Part shown: positions 12,296 to 24,480 of the stretch, in pieces
Layout: every line of letters starts with the position of its first letter
How positions within the stretch are numbered: position 1 is the stretch's first letter
Source: Datisca glomerata
Lineage: Eukaryota > Streptophyta > Magnoliopsida > Cucurbitales > Datiscaceae
Direction: 5' to 3'
Assembly: GCA_003255025.1 (NCBI GenBank)
Contig: QANY01000148.1
Coordinates: 124,001-188,000 of the forward strand
DNA: 64,000 bases
The notes under the pieces: generated by a model
What the model saw: only the letters and a program-made list of their open reading frames with translations
What the model was told of the DNA's origin: nothing
Database searches by the model: none
Position numbers and translations under genes: made by a program

Positions 12296-12690
12296 TGTTA
12301 GGCCTTTAGAAAAAGAAAGAGAAAATGTAATTAGAATGGGGGATGGGCTGGAAAGGGGCAGAATGAGTTAGTTAGGGGAAAGAGAAAAAGGTGCTGACTA
12401 GGCAAGTTAGTTAGGATTTTGTAATTATAATGATTGAATAAAGGGGGGGGGGGGGNGGGGGGGGGGGGGGGGGGAGTCGTAGGGAGGCAGTTGGGTAGTG
12501 GCTATTTTGGGAGAAACCAAGCTCTCGAACATCTTGATATAGAGGTGTAATTTCACTGTTCTTGGTGAAGTTCACCATTTTGAGTTATCAAGGTTGTTTT
12601 TCTTCATTGTTTAAGGCTGTAGCTTTTCTGTTTTCACTATTTAGGCAACTGTTGTGATTAGAATGGTGTTTGTTTGCAGGTAATCTCATA
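12296..12690 (+). repeat. 3' LTR of the gag-only element, with expanded poly-G tract
   Basis: It is preceded by the purine tract GAGAGGAGGG, starts TGTTAGGCC and ends near TAATCTCATA. It matches 10559-10939. The G run at 12443-12474 contains one N and is about three times longer than in the 5' copy. This may be biological slippage or a sequencing artefact. Confidence 0.85.
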
Positions 12691-13175
12691 AGCCATTCAT
12701 TTCAACTTTTGAGGTCAACTGAGAGAAATTATCTTACATAATATGCTGAAAATGAAAGATCGTATTTTTAAAATTGGATATAAGACTCTATGTTATTTAA
12801 TTCTCCATATAATTATTTCAAGAAAAATGTTATATATATCTTATGTTTGAACACCAAACTTCCTCTAATGTAAAATGATACGATTCAAGTGAGATTTAAT
12901 GTTGATAAATTTTTCATTCACTCTAGAGATCAAAACCACTATGACTCCGCTCTTCTTAAGATCAATAACTCACGGTGTCAAGTCTCCAGAGCCCAAATAA
13001 CAAAGATTTTCTTCCAAGAGCTATTTGTGTTAATGGATTGGTTCTATATACAACGAAAGATAGTGGATATTGTAGAGGTTTAAAATTGACTGTGTCGAGG
13101 CCTCAGCTCATAAGCTCATATTAGATTTTGGACTTGATCTAGATTCTTTGACCCATCATAGACAACCTATGATTT
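12691..13175 (+). repeat. Right copy of the ~480-bp direct repeat flanking the gag-only element
   Basis: It matches 10079-10558 from its first base (AGCCATTCATTTCAAC) to its last (TATGATTT). It then continues into unrelated sequence (CTTTTTATAAATATA). A TATAAATA follows at about 13181, and text ending CTCTCTAACA lies near 13247. This leaves open that the repeat is part of the LTR of another element rather than plain target DNA. Confidence 0.85.
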
Positions 13176-15247
13176 CTTTTTATAAATATACAGTATCTAG
13201 CTCATTAATATAATATTTATTCTCTAACTCTCTAACATTACGCTGTCAAAATCATCACTGACTTGACCGTCAGAGTCTACTTATGTAAGCACTACACCAG
13301 TAGTAAGTTGATACTATTACATTTATTTTTTATCTTATCTTTATGTTCATCATCCAATTATCCGACAACGCGTGGTAACACCACTAACACTAGTTTTCAG
13401 CATCTACAGGTATGATCTAAACAAAAAGATTCATAAGTGTTTCTTAATGTGGAGCTGAAGTTATCGTAAATGGCTGATGAGTTGGGATTAATTTATACCT
13501 AATTACTTCACATATAGTTTCTCTAACCATATTTTCTAAAAGAGTTAGCTAGCTAGAGCCAAATAGAATTGACAATATAGTTTGCACCTCACTTTAACAA
13601 ATTTATATTTTCCTAAAGTTCAGATCTAGTCCATCATTCAGGAACGACAACAAAGAAATGAGGATAGCAAACATTTTCTAGAATACAATTAGATTGGAAC
13701 CCTTAGCTGAAGTTAAAACTTAAGTAGATTTTTGTTTCCAACTCACACGAGTCAAGGCCAGGCTCTAGTCTTATGCATATTCACACATTCGCTATGGAAA
13801 ATACCACTTAGCCCCATCATATGCGAGGAACACAAACTAATTAAGAAAAATATATTTTAATTGACCTAATGTAGTATCTCACATCACATATGTTGTTGCA
13901 ACTTAATAATGTTAAGTATTATGATGCTACACATTATTACTCAATATAGAAAATGTTGAGGAATGAAGAGTTTTGCCATGGTTTAGTATTACAAGGTGTT
14001 GGGGCTATATAAATCCACATGTAGCAGGGTCAAGGAGAAAACTTCTAGTACTCCATAAAATACCGAGAGCTCATTTACACAATTTTTTAACATTTTTTTA
14101 ATTAATTGATGAAATGAATGATGAGTTAGATAAATTATATACATGTTAAAAAGTTATATATATAAAAATACTGAGTTCTCGATACTTCAAAGAATACTGA
14201 AAGTTTTCTCCGGAATCAAGCCTATATGCATAAACATCCTTTGTGGCCTTATGGTGCTAGACTTGAAATTAAAATCCTTATTAAGAATATGACAAATAAT
14301 TTGAGAATGTTGGACTAACATCAAACACTTGAGTTTCAATTAAATTATTTTTTAACTAAAAGGCCAAAGGAATATATTCAAACAAAAAAAAAAACTCCGT
14401 CAAAGTTTATGAGGATAGAAAACATTTTCAAAATACCAATAGAGCCAAAGAGAAACAATATCAAAAGATACGCAATTTTAAGGAAACTTAATTCTACTTC
14501 TAATTTTCTGACAAAAAAGTCTACTTCTAACAATTTTTCTCTTGATAAACTCTCTCTCTGATTTATTCATTCATTACTTTCGTTCTTTATCGAGGAGAAA
14601 AATCTCAAATCTTCTTTTTTCGATGAAATTTTTCTGTCGTTCTAATTTTATTTTCTTATTTTCATAATAAAAACTTTTTCTCAACCTAAATCTAGATCTA
14701 TGGTGTTTTCCTTCGGTAGCATTCATTTTATGAATGTATTCGATAGATCTAGCCTAGATCTATAAGTTTTGATGATCGATTGTGCCAGATTCTTAATTGG
14801 ATAATTTGATATAACGTATTTCAACTGATTTCAGTCAAACAAGGCTTTTTGGATGATGGATGTACTTAGAACGAGTCAAGATGAAGAATTCTATATTATC
14901 CTCCTTCTTCGTTCAATAGTTTTCTTATTGTTATGGTTGATTTATGTATTTTGATTGTTATGTGTTTCTGTTGATCTCTTGAGATTTGATTTATCTTTAT
15001 TAATAGATTAGTATTTTCTTATTATATCTTGATCTAAATCTGTACTTTTTTTAAAATGAATTAACTCTTTGTCAAATAAAAAACCTACTTCTAACAATAT
15101 ACATTTATGATCTATCAACTAAGTCTGAAATTTCATTGGATAATAGTAACTCTTCCATATTAATCCAGATATGAACTCTATTAAACTTTGATTATAGCTT
15201 CAGCCACTAAATTTGAAGATCTTCTAACCCAATGATTACTACAATCG
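13176..15247. other. AT-rich sequence without supportable genes
   Basis: I see no long frame, RNA gene or clear terminal repeats. The stretch 14540-15060 has CT-rich and T-rich text and lies on the 3' side of the minus-strand RNase H fragment at 15248. It could be decayed 3' UTR of a LINE, but nothing decisive is visible. Confidence 0.4.
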
Positions 15248-15562
15248 CTAAAGATTGTACCTAATCAGTGATAAACTTAACCAACCTAGTCTATTTCCAA
15301 TCAAAATGCCCATGAGAAAGTCAATTAACCACTTGCGTTGAATTAATTTCAACCAAAATACTCTGCCATACCTTTCTCCTAGCTTAAATAGAGATTCTTT
15401 CACCGCACACAATTCATCAGCAACTGCAGAAGAGGATAAAAAATTCCTACCAGTCGAGGAAAGCATCTTCTGATTAAAATCTCTAGCAATTACACCAACT
15501 ACAGCAAAATGAGTAAATTTGCAATAGACAACATCACAGTTCAACTTGATCTTGTCACACAA
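15248..15562 (-). pseudogene. RNase H-like domain fragment (RVT_3 type, LINE-associated)
   Basis: The minus-strand frame reads IKLNCDVV, then VGVIARDFNQKM, then SSSAVADELCAVKESLFKL. This is the order seen in plant RVT_3 domains (FKxNCDA.., GxGxVxRDxxG, AExxAxxxAL), which sit at the C-terminus of L1-like LINE polyproteins. The first Asp (NCD) and the ADE acidic residue are present. About 70 residues resemble the domain before similarity fades. No reverse transcriptase is readable upstream on this strand, so it is an isolated relic. Confidence 0.6.
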
Positions 15563-16334
15563 TTCAATTCAATGGTCTGATGGATGAAAAGAGTAATAAA
15601 GAACAACACATCGCTAATTTCACTTGAAAATTATGACTGGGGATCTTTTTGTAAAAACAATTGGTCTGTAAATGCTCAAAAGGGAATACATTTAACTGAT
15701 ACAATAGTTTAATGCCAGAACCAATAAATATTTGAAGCACAGCTTGAAAGAGAGTGTATTGATATCTTCATAGGAAATAAAATAATTATGCTCAATCAAG
15801 ACAAACATATTTCCAAAACATGAGAATTCATCAAGATTATATATAAAAAACAATAAAAGAAAAAATCTCGTGACACCTTTTGTAGTTTGCCTAAATGATA
15901 CATATATCATTTTAGTTTGAAAAAAGATAAATAAGTTTCATTCGGTTAAAAAGATGTTAGTTCACGTGTGAAAAGACATAATTATCTCTATAACCAATTC
16001 GTTTCAACTCTAATTGAAACATAAGCGGGCCACGATTTTCTTAGGTTTAGGAGAATTCTAGTTTGAATTTCAAAATAAGTTAGTTTTAATGTTTTCAAAA
16101 TTAGGAAAAAAACTAGGGGTAATTGTGGTATCACATATTATCTAAACGGTATTAGTTTGAAATTTAAAGGTTCTTAGTTTTTTTTATCATGAAACCTAAC
16201 ATAGAAAGATATTTGTGTCATTTTTCAAACTAGAGGGTGTCGATGTCATTTAAGTAAATGTCATTTCTAACTAATGACACTTTGGTGGATCACGTCAGAC
16301 AACACAATGACACTTTGTGATTACAATTCAAGTT
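15563..16334. other. Non-coding AT-rich spacer before the Tat-lineage Gypsy remnant
   Basis: No gene can be supported. It may contain decayed 5' parts of the Gypsy element (gag is not readable here). Confidence 0.4.
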
Positions 16335-19240
16335 GGGAACTGTTTCTTAAGGAGAGCTTTGGTTGATGACAAAAGTGCAGTTAACATTCTCCACCAATCA
16401 ACAATTAATAAAATGTCAATCGGAACCCCAAAGTTGTAAGGACCACCACGACCGTTAATCAGATTCAAGGGAGAAATTACATATTCTAAAAGGATACGTG
16501 TACTTTTAGTGAATGTTGATTCGTTCACTCATTTGTGTTGTTTGTAGTGGTAGATGCATCGTCCCCATATATCGTCATAACAGGAAGAACCTAGTTGCAT
16601 AAAATGAAGGCCGTTTCGTCGACATACACTTAGATGTTCAAGTATCCGTCGCCAAACGACATCAAGATGATTAGAAGAGACCGGGTTGTCGCTCGATGTT
16701 GTGTTGTCTCAGCTCTAGGATTCGTCAAACGCACTGCCGAAGGAAACAAATAAAAAACTGCTGGAAATAGACAAAAAGCTGCAGACGCTGATCAATAACA
16801 ATTAAAGGAAGACAGACATGAGGAACCGTCGAATCTCAAGTATGAAGTGGTAGAAGAAAAAAAATCCTTGGAGGACTAAAATGAGAAGATCATTTGAATA
16901 GGTGCATGATTCAACATGGCAGAAAAAAGGAGCTGGAGGAATTCTTGAGATGAAAAAAGATGTATTCGAAGCAGGTGCAATGTACCAGAGGCTGGTGAAC
17001 AAAATGTTTCATGATCATATAAAAAATACAATTGAAGTGTATGTAGATGACATGCTTATTAGAAGTGAGAAACGACAGGACCATATAAAAACTTATATGC
17101 GGAATTTTCAATCCTGAGGAAAAGTCAAATGAAGCTTAGCCCCAAAAATGAACGTTCAGAGTCTCTGCCGTGAAATTTCTTGGCCATCTAATCACACGAC
17201 AGGAAATAGAAGTCAATCTAGACCAATAAAAGCAGTGATGGAAATGAAATCCCCAATAACTAACAAAGAGATGAAAACTCATATGAGAAAATTATCGACC
17301 CTGAACAAATTCCTCTCAAGGTCAATGGACACATGTAAGTCGTTCTTTGCAAAGCTAAAAAAATATTCCACTAATAATTGGGATGATGAATGCGAAGAAG
17401 ACTTTAACAAAATCAAAGAATACCCTGCATCACCATCGCTCCTATCCAAGCCTTTCTCAAGGGAAGAATTGCTCCTTTACGTAGCAATGATAATGGTGGA
17501 AGACAAGCGGCAGAAACTAGTGTACTTTGTGCATATGGGTCTCACAACAACCAAACGCGATATAAATGAATGGAGAAACTAATACTAGCAGTCGCAATAG
17601 TAGCAAGAAAACAGAAACCCTACTTTCAGTCCACACAGTTCTAGTCTTGATAAATTCACCCATCAGAAGTCCACTTCACTCGCCTGAGATAAATGGAAGG
17701 CTAACAAAGTGGGCCATCGAGTTGGGAAAGTACAAGATTCACTATGAGCACTAAACATCAGTGAAAGAGCATGTTGCATATTCTGCTATAGACTTCACTA
17801 GTGACTAAGAATCTCAGAAAGGAAGAGCTATAGTGAAATAGAAAATGGGTGTTGGATCTTATTCATGGATATAACGTCAAACAATCATGGAGCAGGAGAT
17901 GAAGTTGTCATTCAAATCTCGTTTGGCGAGACTATGGAGTAATCCTTGTCATTTAGGTTTGAGACCTCAAACAACAAAGCCGAATACAAAGCTCTAATAT
18001 TGAGAATCAGAATACTTCATGAACTGAGAGTAATAGAAATAAAGATTTATTGTGATTCTATGTTGATTGTTAAACATGTCATAGCAGAATACATGACAAA
18101 GGACCCCAAAATAATGAAATATCTGCAATACGAAAATGAGATGTTGAATCTCTTAAAATGGTACGAGATCAAACAGATTCCCAAAACTGACGCCTTAGTG
18201 ACCCTGGGATTGTCGTCACAACTCCTAGACAAATAGAACATCCCTGTAGATTCTCCTTAAAGAACCAAGCATAAAGTAACTGTCACCAGTCATCGCGAAA
18301 GTGGAAGCCAAAATGGAACCTAGTTGGAAAGACGACAAGCATCCAAAATGTCTAAGGCTAAGCGAAGCCAAGTACGCGTTAGAGTTGAATGACAACTCCA
18401 ACTGTAACAAATGCCAGTGCTTAGACATTTTAGGTATGACTAAGGCCAGTTAAATGAAAACTCCAACTTGGCTAGTGCTTCGCTCCCATCACAGATGGCA
18501 CTAAGGGAACTCAAAACCCTGAAAAGCCCATGGTCGTTTATGCAATAGGGATTAGACATAGTGAGGCCAATTCTAACGACATCAACGTAGAAGCGATTCC
18601 CACTTGTTGTGAATGACTATTTGACAAAGTGGATTGAAGCGGAAACGTTTTCTAGAATCTATGAAGAGGAAGTAAAATGATTTTCATGAAAAATATCATT
18701 TGCAGATACGAGATACCCCAGATACTGAATTGAGACAATGACCTACAATTCATGGGAAAAATAGTCAAAACCTTCTGCAAATAACTTTAGATAAAAAATT
18801 GGTTATCAACACATAATTATCGATAAGGGAACCATCAAGTGAAAAGATTAAATAGAACAATCCTTGAAAGGTTGAATAAATGACTAGAGTTCACAAAGAG
18901 GAATGGGTAGAAGAGTTATCAGCGGTACTGTAGATCTACAGAATAACCCGAAAGAATCAATGCGGGAAACCCCATTCACATTTGCATATGGGGTAGAAGG
19001 CATCATACAAGTTGAAATTGGAATCCCAACAATGAGGTCGAGCCTGGATGAGCCCAAAAAATTTGAACAATGAAGGAAAGCCTGGATTTTCTTATAGATA
19101 TAAGAGAAACCGCTTTCATCAGACTGGCCATCTATAATAAAAAATAGAAAACTTACTTTTGAAGAAGGGTACAACAAACAGAAATTTCAGGTGGGATATT
19201 TATTGCTAAAAAAGTATTTCAAACTAAAGAAGGCAAGCTA
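16335..19240 (+). pseudogene. Ty3/Gypsy (Tat-lineage) pol remnant: protease, reverse transcriptase, RNase H, integrase
   Basis: Read across several frames. A protease-like start (RRALVDDKSAVNIL, 16350-16410) is followed by GRTQLHKMKAVSSTYT (about 16580-16640), a segment typical just upstream of reverse transcriptase in Tat elements. Then come MYQRLVNKMFHDHI and the catalytic YVDD (about 17039-17050), the connection region (LNKFLSRSMDTCKSFF) and GRLTKWAIELGKYKIHYE (about 17690-17750). The second, host-like RNase H has NNKAEYKALI and YCDSMLIVKHV (about 17960-18080). The degraded integrase has PLVVNDYLTKWIEAETF (about 18600) and TPFTFAYGVEGIIQVEIG (about 18970-19025). The central RT domain is largely deleted between about 16800 and 16950. 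There are many stops and shifts. Order and motifs give the Tat/Ogre side of Gypsy; the exact lineage is inferred. Confidence 0.85.
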
Positions 19241-19494
19241 TGACCCAACTGGGAAGGACCTTATATAATCAGTGGAATCGACGGAAACATATATTACTTT
19301 CTCACAACAGAAGAAGGCAAAGACTTGGAAAAGTAGTGGAATGTAACCCATTTACCAAGATATTACGTATGATTTTATGTGCAAGTTTCATCTTATTTAT
19401 TAATGAAACTATAACTTCTCGTGATTTTTTCTCGTTAATGGTTTTACACTTAAAAAATAGTGTATACTTGTCTACTTTTCATCCTTCAGGACCT

Positions 19495-20545
19495 GTGAAC
19501 ACTGGGGATAGGCAAAGATGGGGTCATAACTCTACAATGAGTCTAAGTCCTTGAGAACGGACTGCACTACGATAGACATATGTTCTCTAAAGGAAACCTG
19601 AGATCATGACTCTATAATGAGCTTAAGTCCTTGAGAATGGACTGCACTACGATGGACATATGTTCTCTTAAAAACCTAGTGCCATGGCGCTACAATGGCC
19701 TAAATCTTTTGAGATTAGACTGCACTAAAATGGGCATCCGTTCTCTAAAGAAAACCTGGGGTCATGGCTCTATAATGAGCCTAAGTTTTTTAGAATGGAC
19801 TGCACTGTAATGGGCATTTATTCTCTATAGGAAACTTGGGGCCATGACTCTATAATGAGTCTAAGTCCTTGAGAATATATTGCACTACAGTGGGCATCTG
19901 TTCTGTAAAAGAAACTTGGGGTCATGGCTTTACAATGAGCCTAAATCCTTAGGAATGGATTGCACTACAATGAACATTCATTCTTTAAATGAAATTTGGG
20001 GCCATGACTCTATAATGAGCCTAAATTCTTGAGAATTGACTGTACTACAATGAGCATTTGTTCTCTAAAAGAAACATGAGACCATGACTCTACAATGAGC
20101 CTAATTACTTGAGAACAGAATACACTATAATGTGCATCTGTTCTCCAAAAAAATCAAGGGCCATGGCTCTACAATGAGCTTAAGATCTTGAGAATGAACT
20201 ACACTACAATGGACATTCATTCTCTAAAGGAAACCTTGGGCCATGACTCTACAATGAGTCTAAGTTCTTGAAAAAGGACTGCACTATAATTGACATCTGT
20301 TTTCTAAAGAAAACATTTGGCTATGGCTCTACAATGACTCTAAATCTTTGAAAATGGACGACACCATAATGACCACCCGTTCTCTAATGAAAACCTGGGG
20401 CTATGTCTTTTTAACGAGCCCAAGCCCTTGAAAATTGAATGTGTCACAATAGACATCTGCTTTCAAAAAGGAAAACTGGAAAAAACTCTATAATGAGTCC
20501 AAGTCCTTTAAACATATGGGTAACCCATTCCCTAAGGAAACTGAG
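19495..20545 (+). repeat. Tandem array of ~13 degenerate ~80-bp repeats in the 3' region of the Tat element
   Basis: The phrase CTCTAYAATGAGYCTAAGT recurs at about 19530, 19610, 19690, 19769, 19848, 19929, 20008, 20088, 20167, 20247, 20327, 20407 and 20487. This is a regular spacing of 78-81 bases. Each unit also carries GGACTGCACTAYAATGGGCA and TTCTCTAAAGGAAACCTGGG variants. Copies diverge by roughly 10-25% from each other. Arrays of this kind between pol and the 3' LTR are known in Tat/Ogre elements and are thought to seed satellite DNA. Confidence 0.88.
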
Positions 20546-20799
20546 CAAAACTCTGAAAAAAAAAGTTCAAGTCCCTAAAACGGGAAAAGCTACGAAATTT
20601 GCTAAGATGAAAGACTTTGTTATTTGTGAAAAGTATAAGTCTTGCAGAAAAGAAGTAGAAAAAAATTGAATAGTAAAAGCAGAGAAACCCAAGGAAACAC
20701 GAGGACTAATTAAAGTTTCTTTACTTAAAGGAAAAATCACATTAGTAAAAAAAAGAGAATATTGTTACAACTGAAAAATCAAGAAATGATTATGGGAGC

Positions 20800-22920
20800 A
20801 TCAGAAGGCTTAGTAGGATGAGTCTCATCCTCTGAAAGCTCAGCGGGAGGATCGACTTTAAAAGAATTAAGAGCATGAGTCTTGGGCTCATAGAAAAGGA
20901 GGCGCATGTGAAGAGTCTGAGCAATGCCATCATGATAGCCATGATATAAATAGCATGGTTAATCTCATCAAAGTCCTTCTGAAATTGGTCTCAACATCTT
21001 TCTCCTTCTCCTCGATGGTTTGGACTTTAGCCAGATCAGCAACCTTCAATGCTTCGTTGAGTTTGAAGTTCTCCACCTTTAGGATGGAAATCTCCTCAGC
21101 CTATTTTTCAACCGTCTTTTCTCAGCGTTCAATATGTATGCGAGCCTCCACCAATCACCACGACACCTGATCAAGGCTTGCTCGAGAAAACCGTGATACT
21201 CCAAAATGACATTGTGGTGGATGAAAGCCTGCAAAGAAACAACGTGTAAGAAAACAGTGCTAGTGAACACAAATCCAAAACTTAAAAGAAGTGGGAAAGT
21301 GTGAAGCTTACCCTAACTAGGCCGTGGCTTAAAGAAGAAAACAAGGCCATGACACTCCTTTGACGGGTTGAGGTTGTTTCTATCTCGTTGAGGACTCTGC
21401 AAGCAATGGCATGAGTCGTGTGTGGCTTGTTTTGAGAACTCATGGACGCAGGGATTTGTGGGTCGTTGTTGAACCGCCTTAACCTCCAAGTAACTTTCTC
21501 CTTGACATATGCCCGAGGAGGATCGATAGATGGAAGGTCAACAACGTGAAGCTCTTGAATGGAAGGATCAGCAATTGGAGTAGGAGTGACTGCCCCGCTG
21601 TCCTTCAAGGGGTTATGGTAGAGCTAGACAGATCAGTCCAATGATGGACATTCTCTCCGTCGGCGTCCCTTATCGTGGTCCAAAGTCTCCTCATAGTGCC
21701 GCTGCGGGAGAATAAGGGTTGAAAGCCTTCTTCTTCATCTTCTAAGTCCGTTAACATGGAAGAGTCTTCTGAGGAGATCTATTGTGAGGGACTAACTCGA
21801 TAAAAGGATCAAATAGGAATTGCAACAGGAATGGAAACAACAGGAATGGGACCGATGACGACATTTAGGTTAGCAACAACGCTGTTGTGACCTGTTTCCT
21901 TGAATCCAGAAGGAGGTGCCAGTCATGAACCAGGTAGTGGTAGGCCACCTAAATGCATTCGACGTTCGCCTTTGAATGTAAAGGCTTGGCATTTGCCCAC
22001 TTGTTTGACAAAAAGAGAATAAAGAAAGGGTTAGTTAACGGAAAAGAAAAGGCAGAAATGGAAAACAAAGATTAAGGAAACGAAGATTTGGCTGAGAGAC
22101 TTACTGAAAATGCCTCTGATACAAGGAATAATCCATCGGCCTGCATCGCTACAGTTCCCCCAAATATTGAGGACATCCTTGTCCCATCCTTTGTCTTCCT
22201 TTGGGAGGTCCTTTATAAGAGCCCCATTTTTATTCATTCTGGGAGCCATATAGTAGTTCTCCCCTCGTGACTTGACCAAATAGTTCAATTTGAGCTCTAC
22301 TAATTCTAATTCTAGATCATACAATCTATTCAAGCTTCAAAGCAAAGAAGAAAAGTATTATGGGTAAACTGGGAATGACTAAACCGTAATGCTAAAAAAA
22401 TTCTTAGAAAAAAGGGGACATTGGGAATCTAAAGCCTAGCGTTATCTGCATGGGATGGAAAGTAATTTGGCAAGGGGTCGACAGGGAGTCTCGTAGCCCC
22501 GTTCTGACCAAGGAAATAGTGAACTCCATTGTGGAATGCATCTTTATGGATCTGAACAAACTCCCTAAATCTGCTTCATTCCTAACCCTAGGGATCAAAT
22601 GGGAGAAGACGGTCTCTTCGACCATTTTCTGAATTGAAAAAGATTAAAACAAAGAAGAATGGACGAAACTTGGAAAGAGAGAAGAGATGAGACACTTACA
22701 GTAGAAATGAAGGATAAATGAGGAAGGAAATGATAGGGAAGAACCTTAAATAGAGCACAAATGTAAAACAAAAATCTAAACAATTTAAATGACCTCACCC
22801 ATAAGAGCAATCCAGCCATAAAGTTATACAGCTTCTCTTTTTTACTTATACTACCTACTTCGAGCATCAAAGATTCCAAACTCTTCACATTCTCTACAAC
22901 TGAACCCGTTTTCCTCAAAG
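20800..22920 (-). pseudogene. Antisense accessory gene of the Tat-lineage element (several minus-strand exons, decayed)
   Basis: Minus-strand coding text appears in consecutive blocks. Block one, 22632-22404, follows a good acceptor (TTTTTCAATTCAG) and reads KMVEETVFSHLIPRVRNEAD. Block two, about 22330-22090, reads LELELVELKLNYLVKSRGEN and then KGWDKDVLNIWGNCSDAG. Block three is 21608-21282. Block four, about 21270-20950, becomes coiled-coil-like (AEEISILKVENFKLNEALKV) after one stop. The layout resembles the plant 'putative gypsy-type transposon' proteins carried antisense downstream of pol in Tat-lineage elements such as maize Grande. I did not recognise a specific Pfam domain with certainty. 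Stops and lost exons mark it as a pseudogene. Confidence 0.5.
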
Positions 22921-24480
22921 GCCTTAATCAGTCTCTTGCTACGCGAAAAGACTCTATGAAAATGAACGTACGAGATGTGAATGGACTGGACACGGGCAAT
23001 TGTTACCTGAGTGATTGTAATGTGCGCCAATGTAATTAATAATGTGGGAAACATGCTAACTTTTACAGTGCACACTCCAACGTCTCAGGAAAGAAAGCGA
23101 TGAAATGGAAGTGATTGCCAAGTGGGACAACCGTTGATTACATAAGATTACGTTATACATCAACGACGACATGTGGTTGAGTGTAAGATAGGGGCCATTG
23201 CACGTTACCTATGCCACATGGCTATCGCGTGGCGGGTTCATAGCCAATCAATAAGTAGGAGGTAGATCGCTAAAGAATTGAGAGAACGGCAATTGTTGGG
23301 TGTAAATAACATATTAAAAAAATCAATTTTCAATATCAACTAAAACCAAATCCCAAGCAAATCCCTAATAGATTAAAAATTTGAGAAAAATTCATTTTTC
23401 AATATCCGCAAAATCCTTAATTAGTTTTCAATATCAACTAAAACCAAATCCCAAGCAAATCCTTAATAGATTACAAAAAATTAGAAAATAATAATTAGTT
23501 TTAAATGTTAACCAAATCTCTAACAAATCAGGTTTCTAGTAAAAAATTGAAATGTGAAAATATATATACAATATAAAAAGTCAACCCCAATTTTTACGTA
23601 AATTTGTGGTTCAGCTTAATTTAGTGTAGTTTTCTTATGAAAACTACAAAACCAAATCAAATCGTACATTTTTTTCTACATTGAAACTAAACTGAACCGT
23701 ATAAAATATAAAAAAAGCGGCCGAGCCGTTGCAGTTCGGTTGATTGGTTTTGTCGAGTTGTGTGGTTTTACGTACACCCTAGGTCTATGATTTTACTTTT
23801 TTAGTTTTTGGATCTTTTGACAAACGAGGAAACGTCATGGGCAACATTTGGCCTTCTAAAATCCAGTACAAGAAATGAGTCGTTTTCGAAGTGCAAATAT
23901 ATCCTAAAACCCAAATTAAATTAATATGTTAATTACGAGAGATATTCCCACAAAAAGCATACCTGCTACGCCTCCGCCAAACGGTACCAAACGCAGAAAT
24001 AATAATTAAATCAAACGATGGAAAAAATTACATAATTAGGGGGAAAAAAGGGAAAGAAAAAGACAAGAGAGATCAGGAGTCCAGTCCAGTCCAGTTGCAC
24101 CAACTCCAAGCAGTTGAGTTATATTCAAGTTTAAGAAACTCCCCCAACCATTCCATCCCCTGTCGGCAAGCAAGCACTGCTAGCTTACAGACCCTCGGAT
24201 TTTCACGCACACTCGAAGAGTTACCAACAAGAGACAGTGACGTCCCTCCTACAACTGTGGCTGTACTGATGTGTGGGTGTTTGATCCCAGTTAGAGATTG
24301 AAGTTTGTGAGAACAAGTGAAACTGAGAAGCTCCATTTCTTCTGGGTGTTCTTTTGGTGGGGGGAGGGATTTCAATTTTCAGCTGGGAATCCTGCTTAGT
24401 GTGAAAGTGGAACGACGTCTGCCATAGGTCTGTAGATTGTGTTTGAGTGTGTGTGAGGGTAAGTTCAGATTTGGAATTCA
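22921..24480. other. Intergenic region and presumed promoter/5' UTR of the STELLO gene
   Basis: It includes a local duplication of about 50 bases (23327-23381 and 23425-23478, period 98; shared phrase CAATATCAACTAAAACCAAA). It may also hold the decayed 3' LTR of the Tat element, which I could not delimit. The last 200 bases before 24481 look like a 5' leader and contain a short upstream frame (ATG 24269, stop 24299-24301). No TATA box was identified with confidence. Confidence 0.45.
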
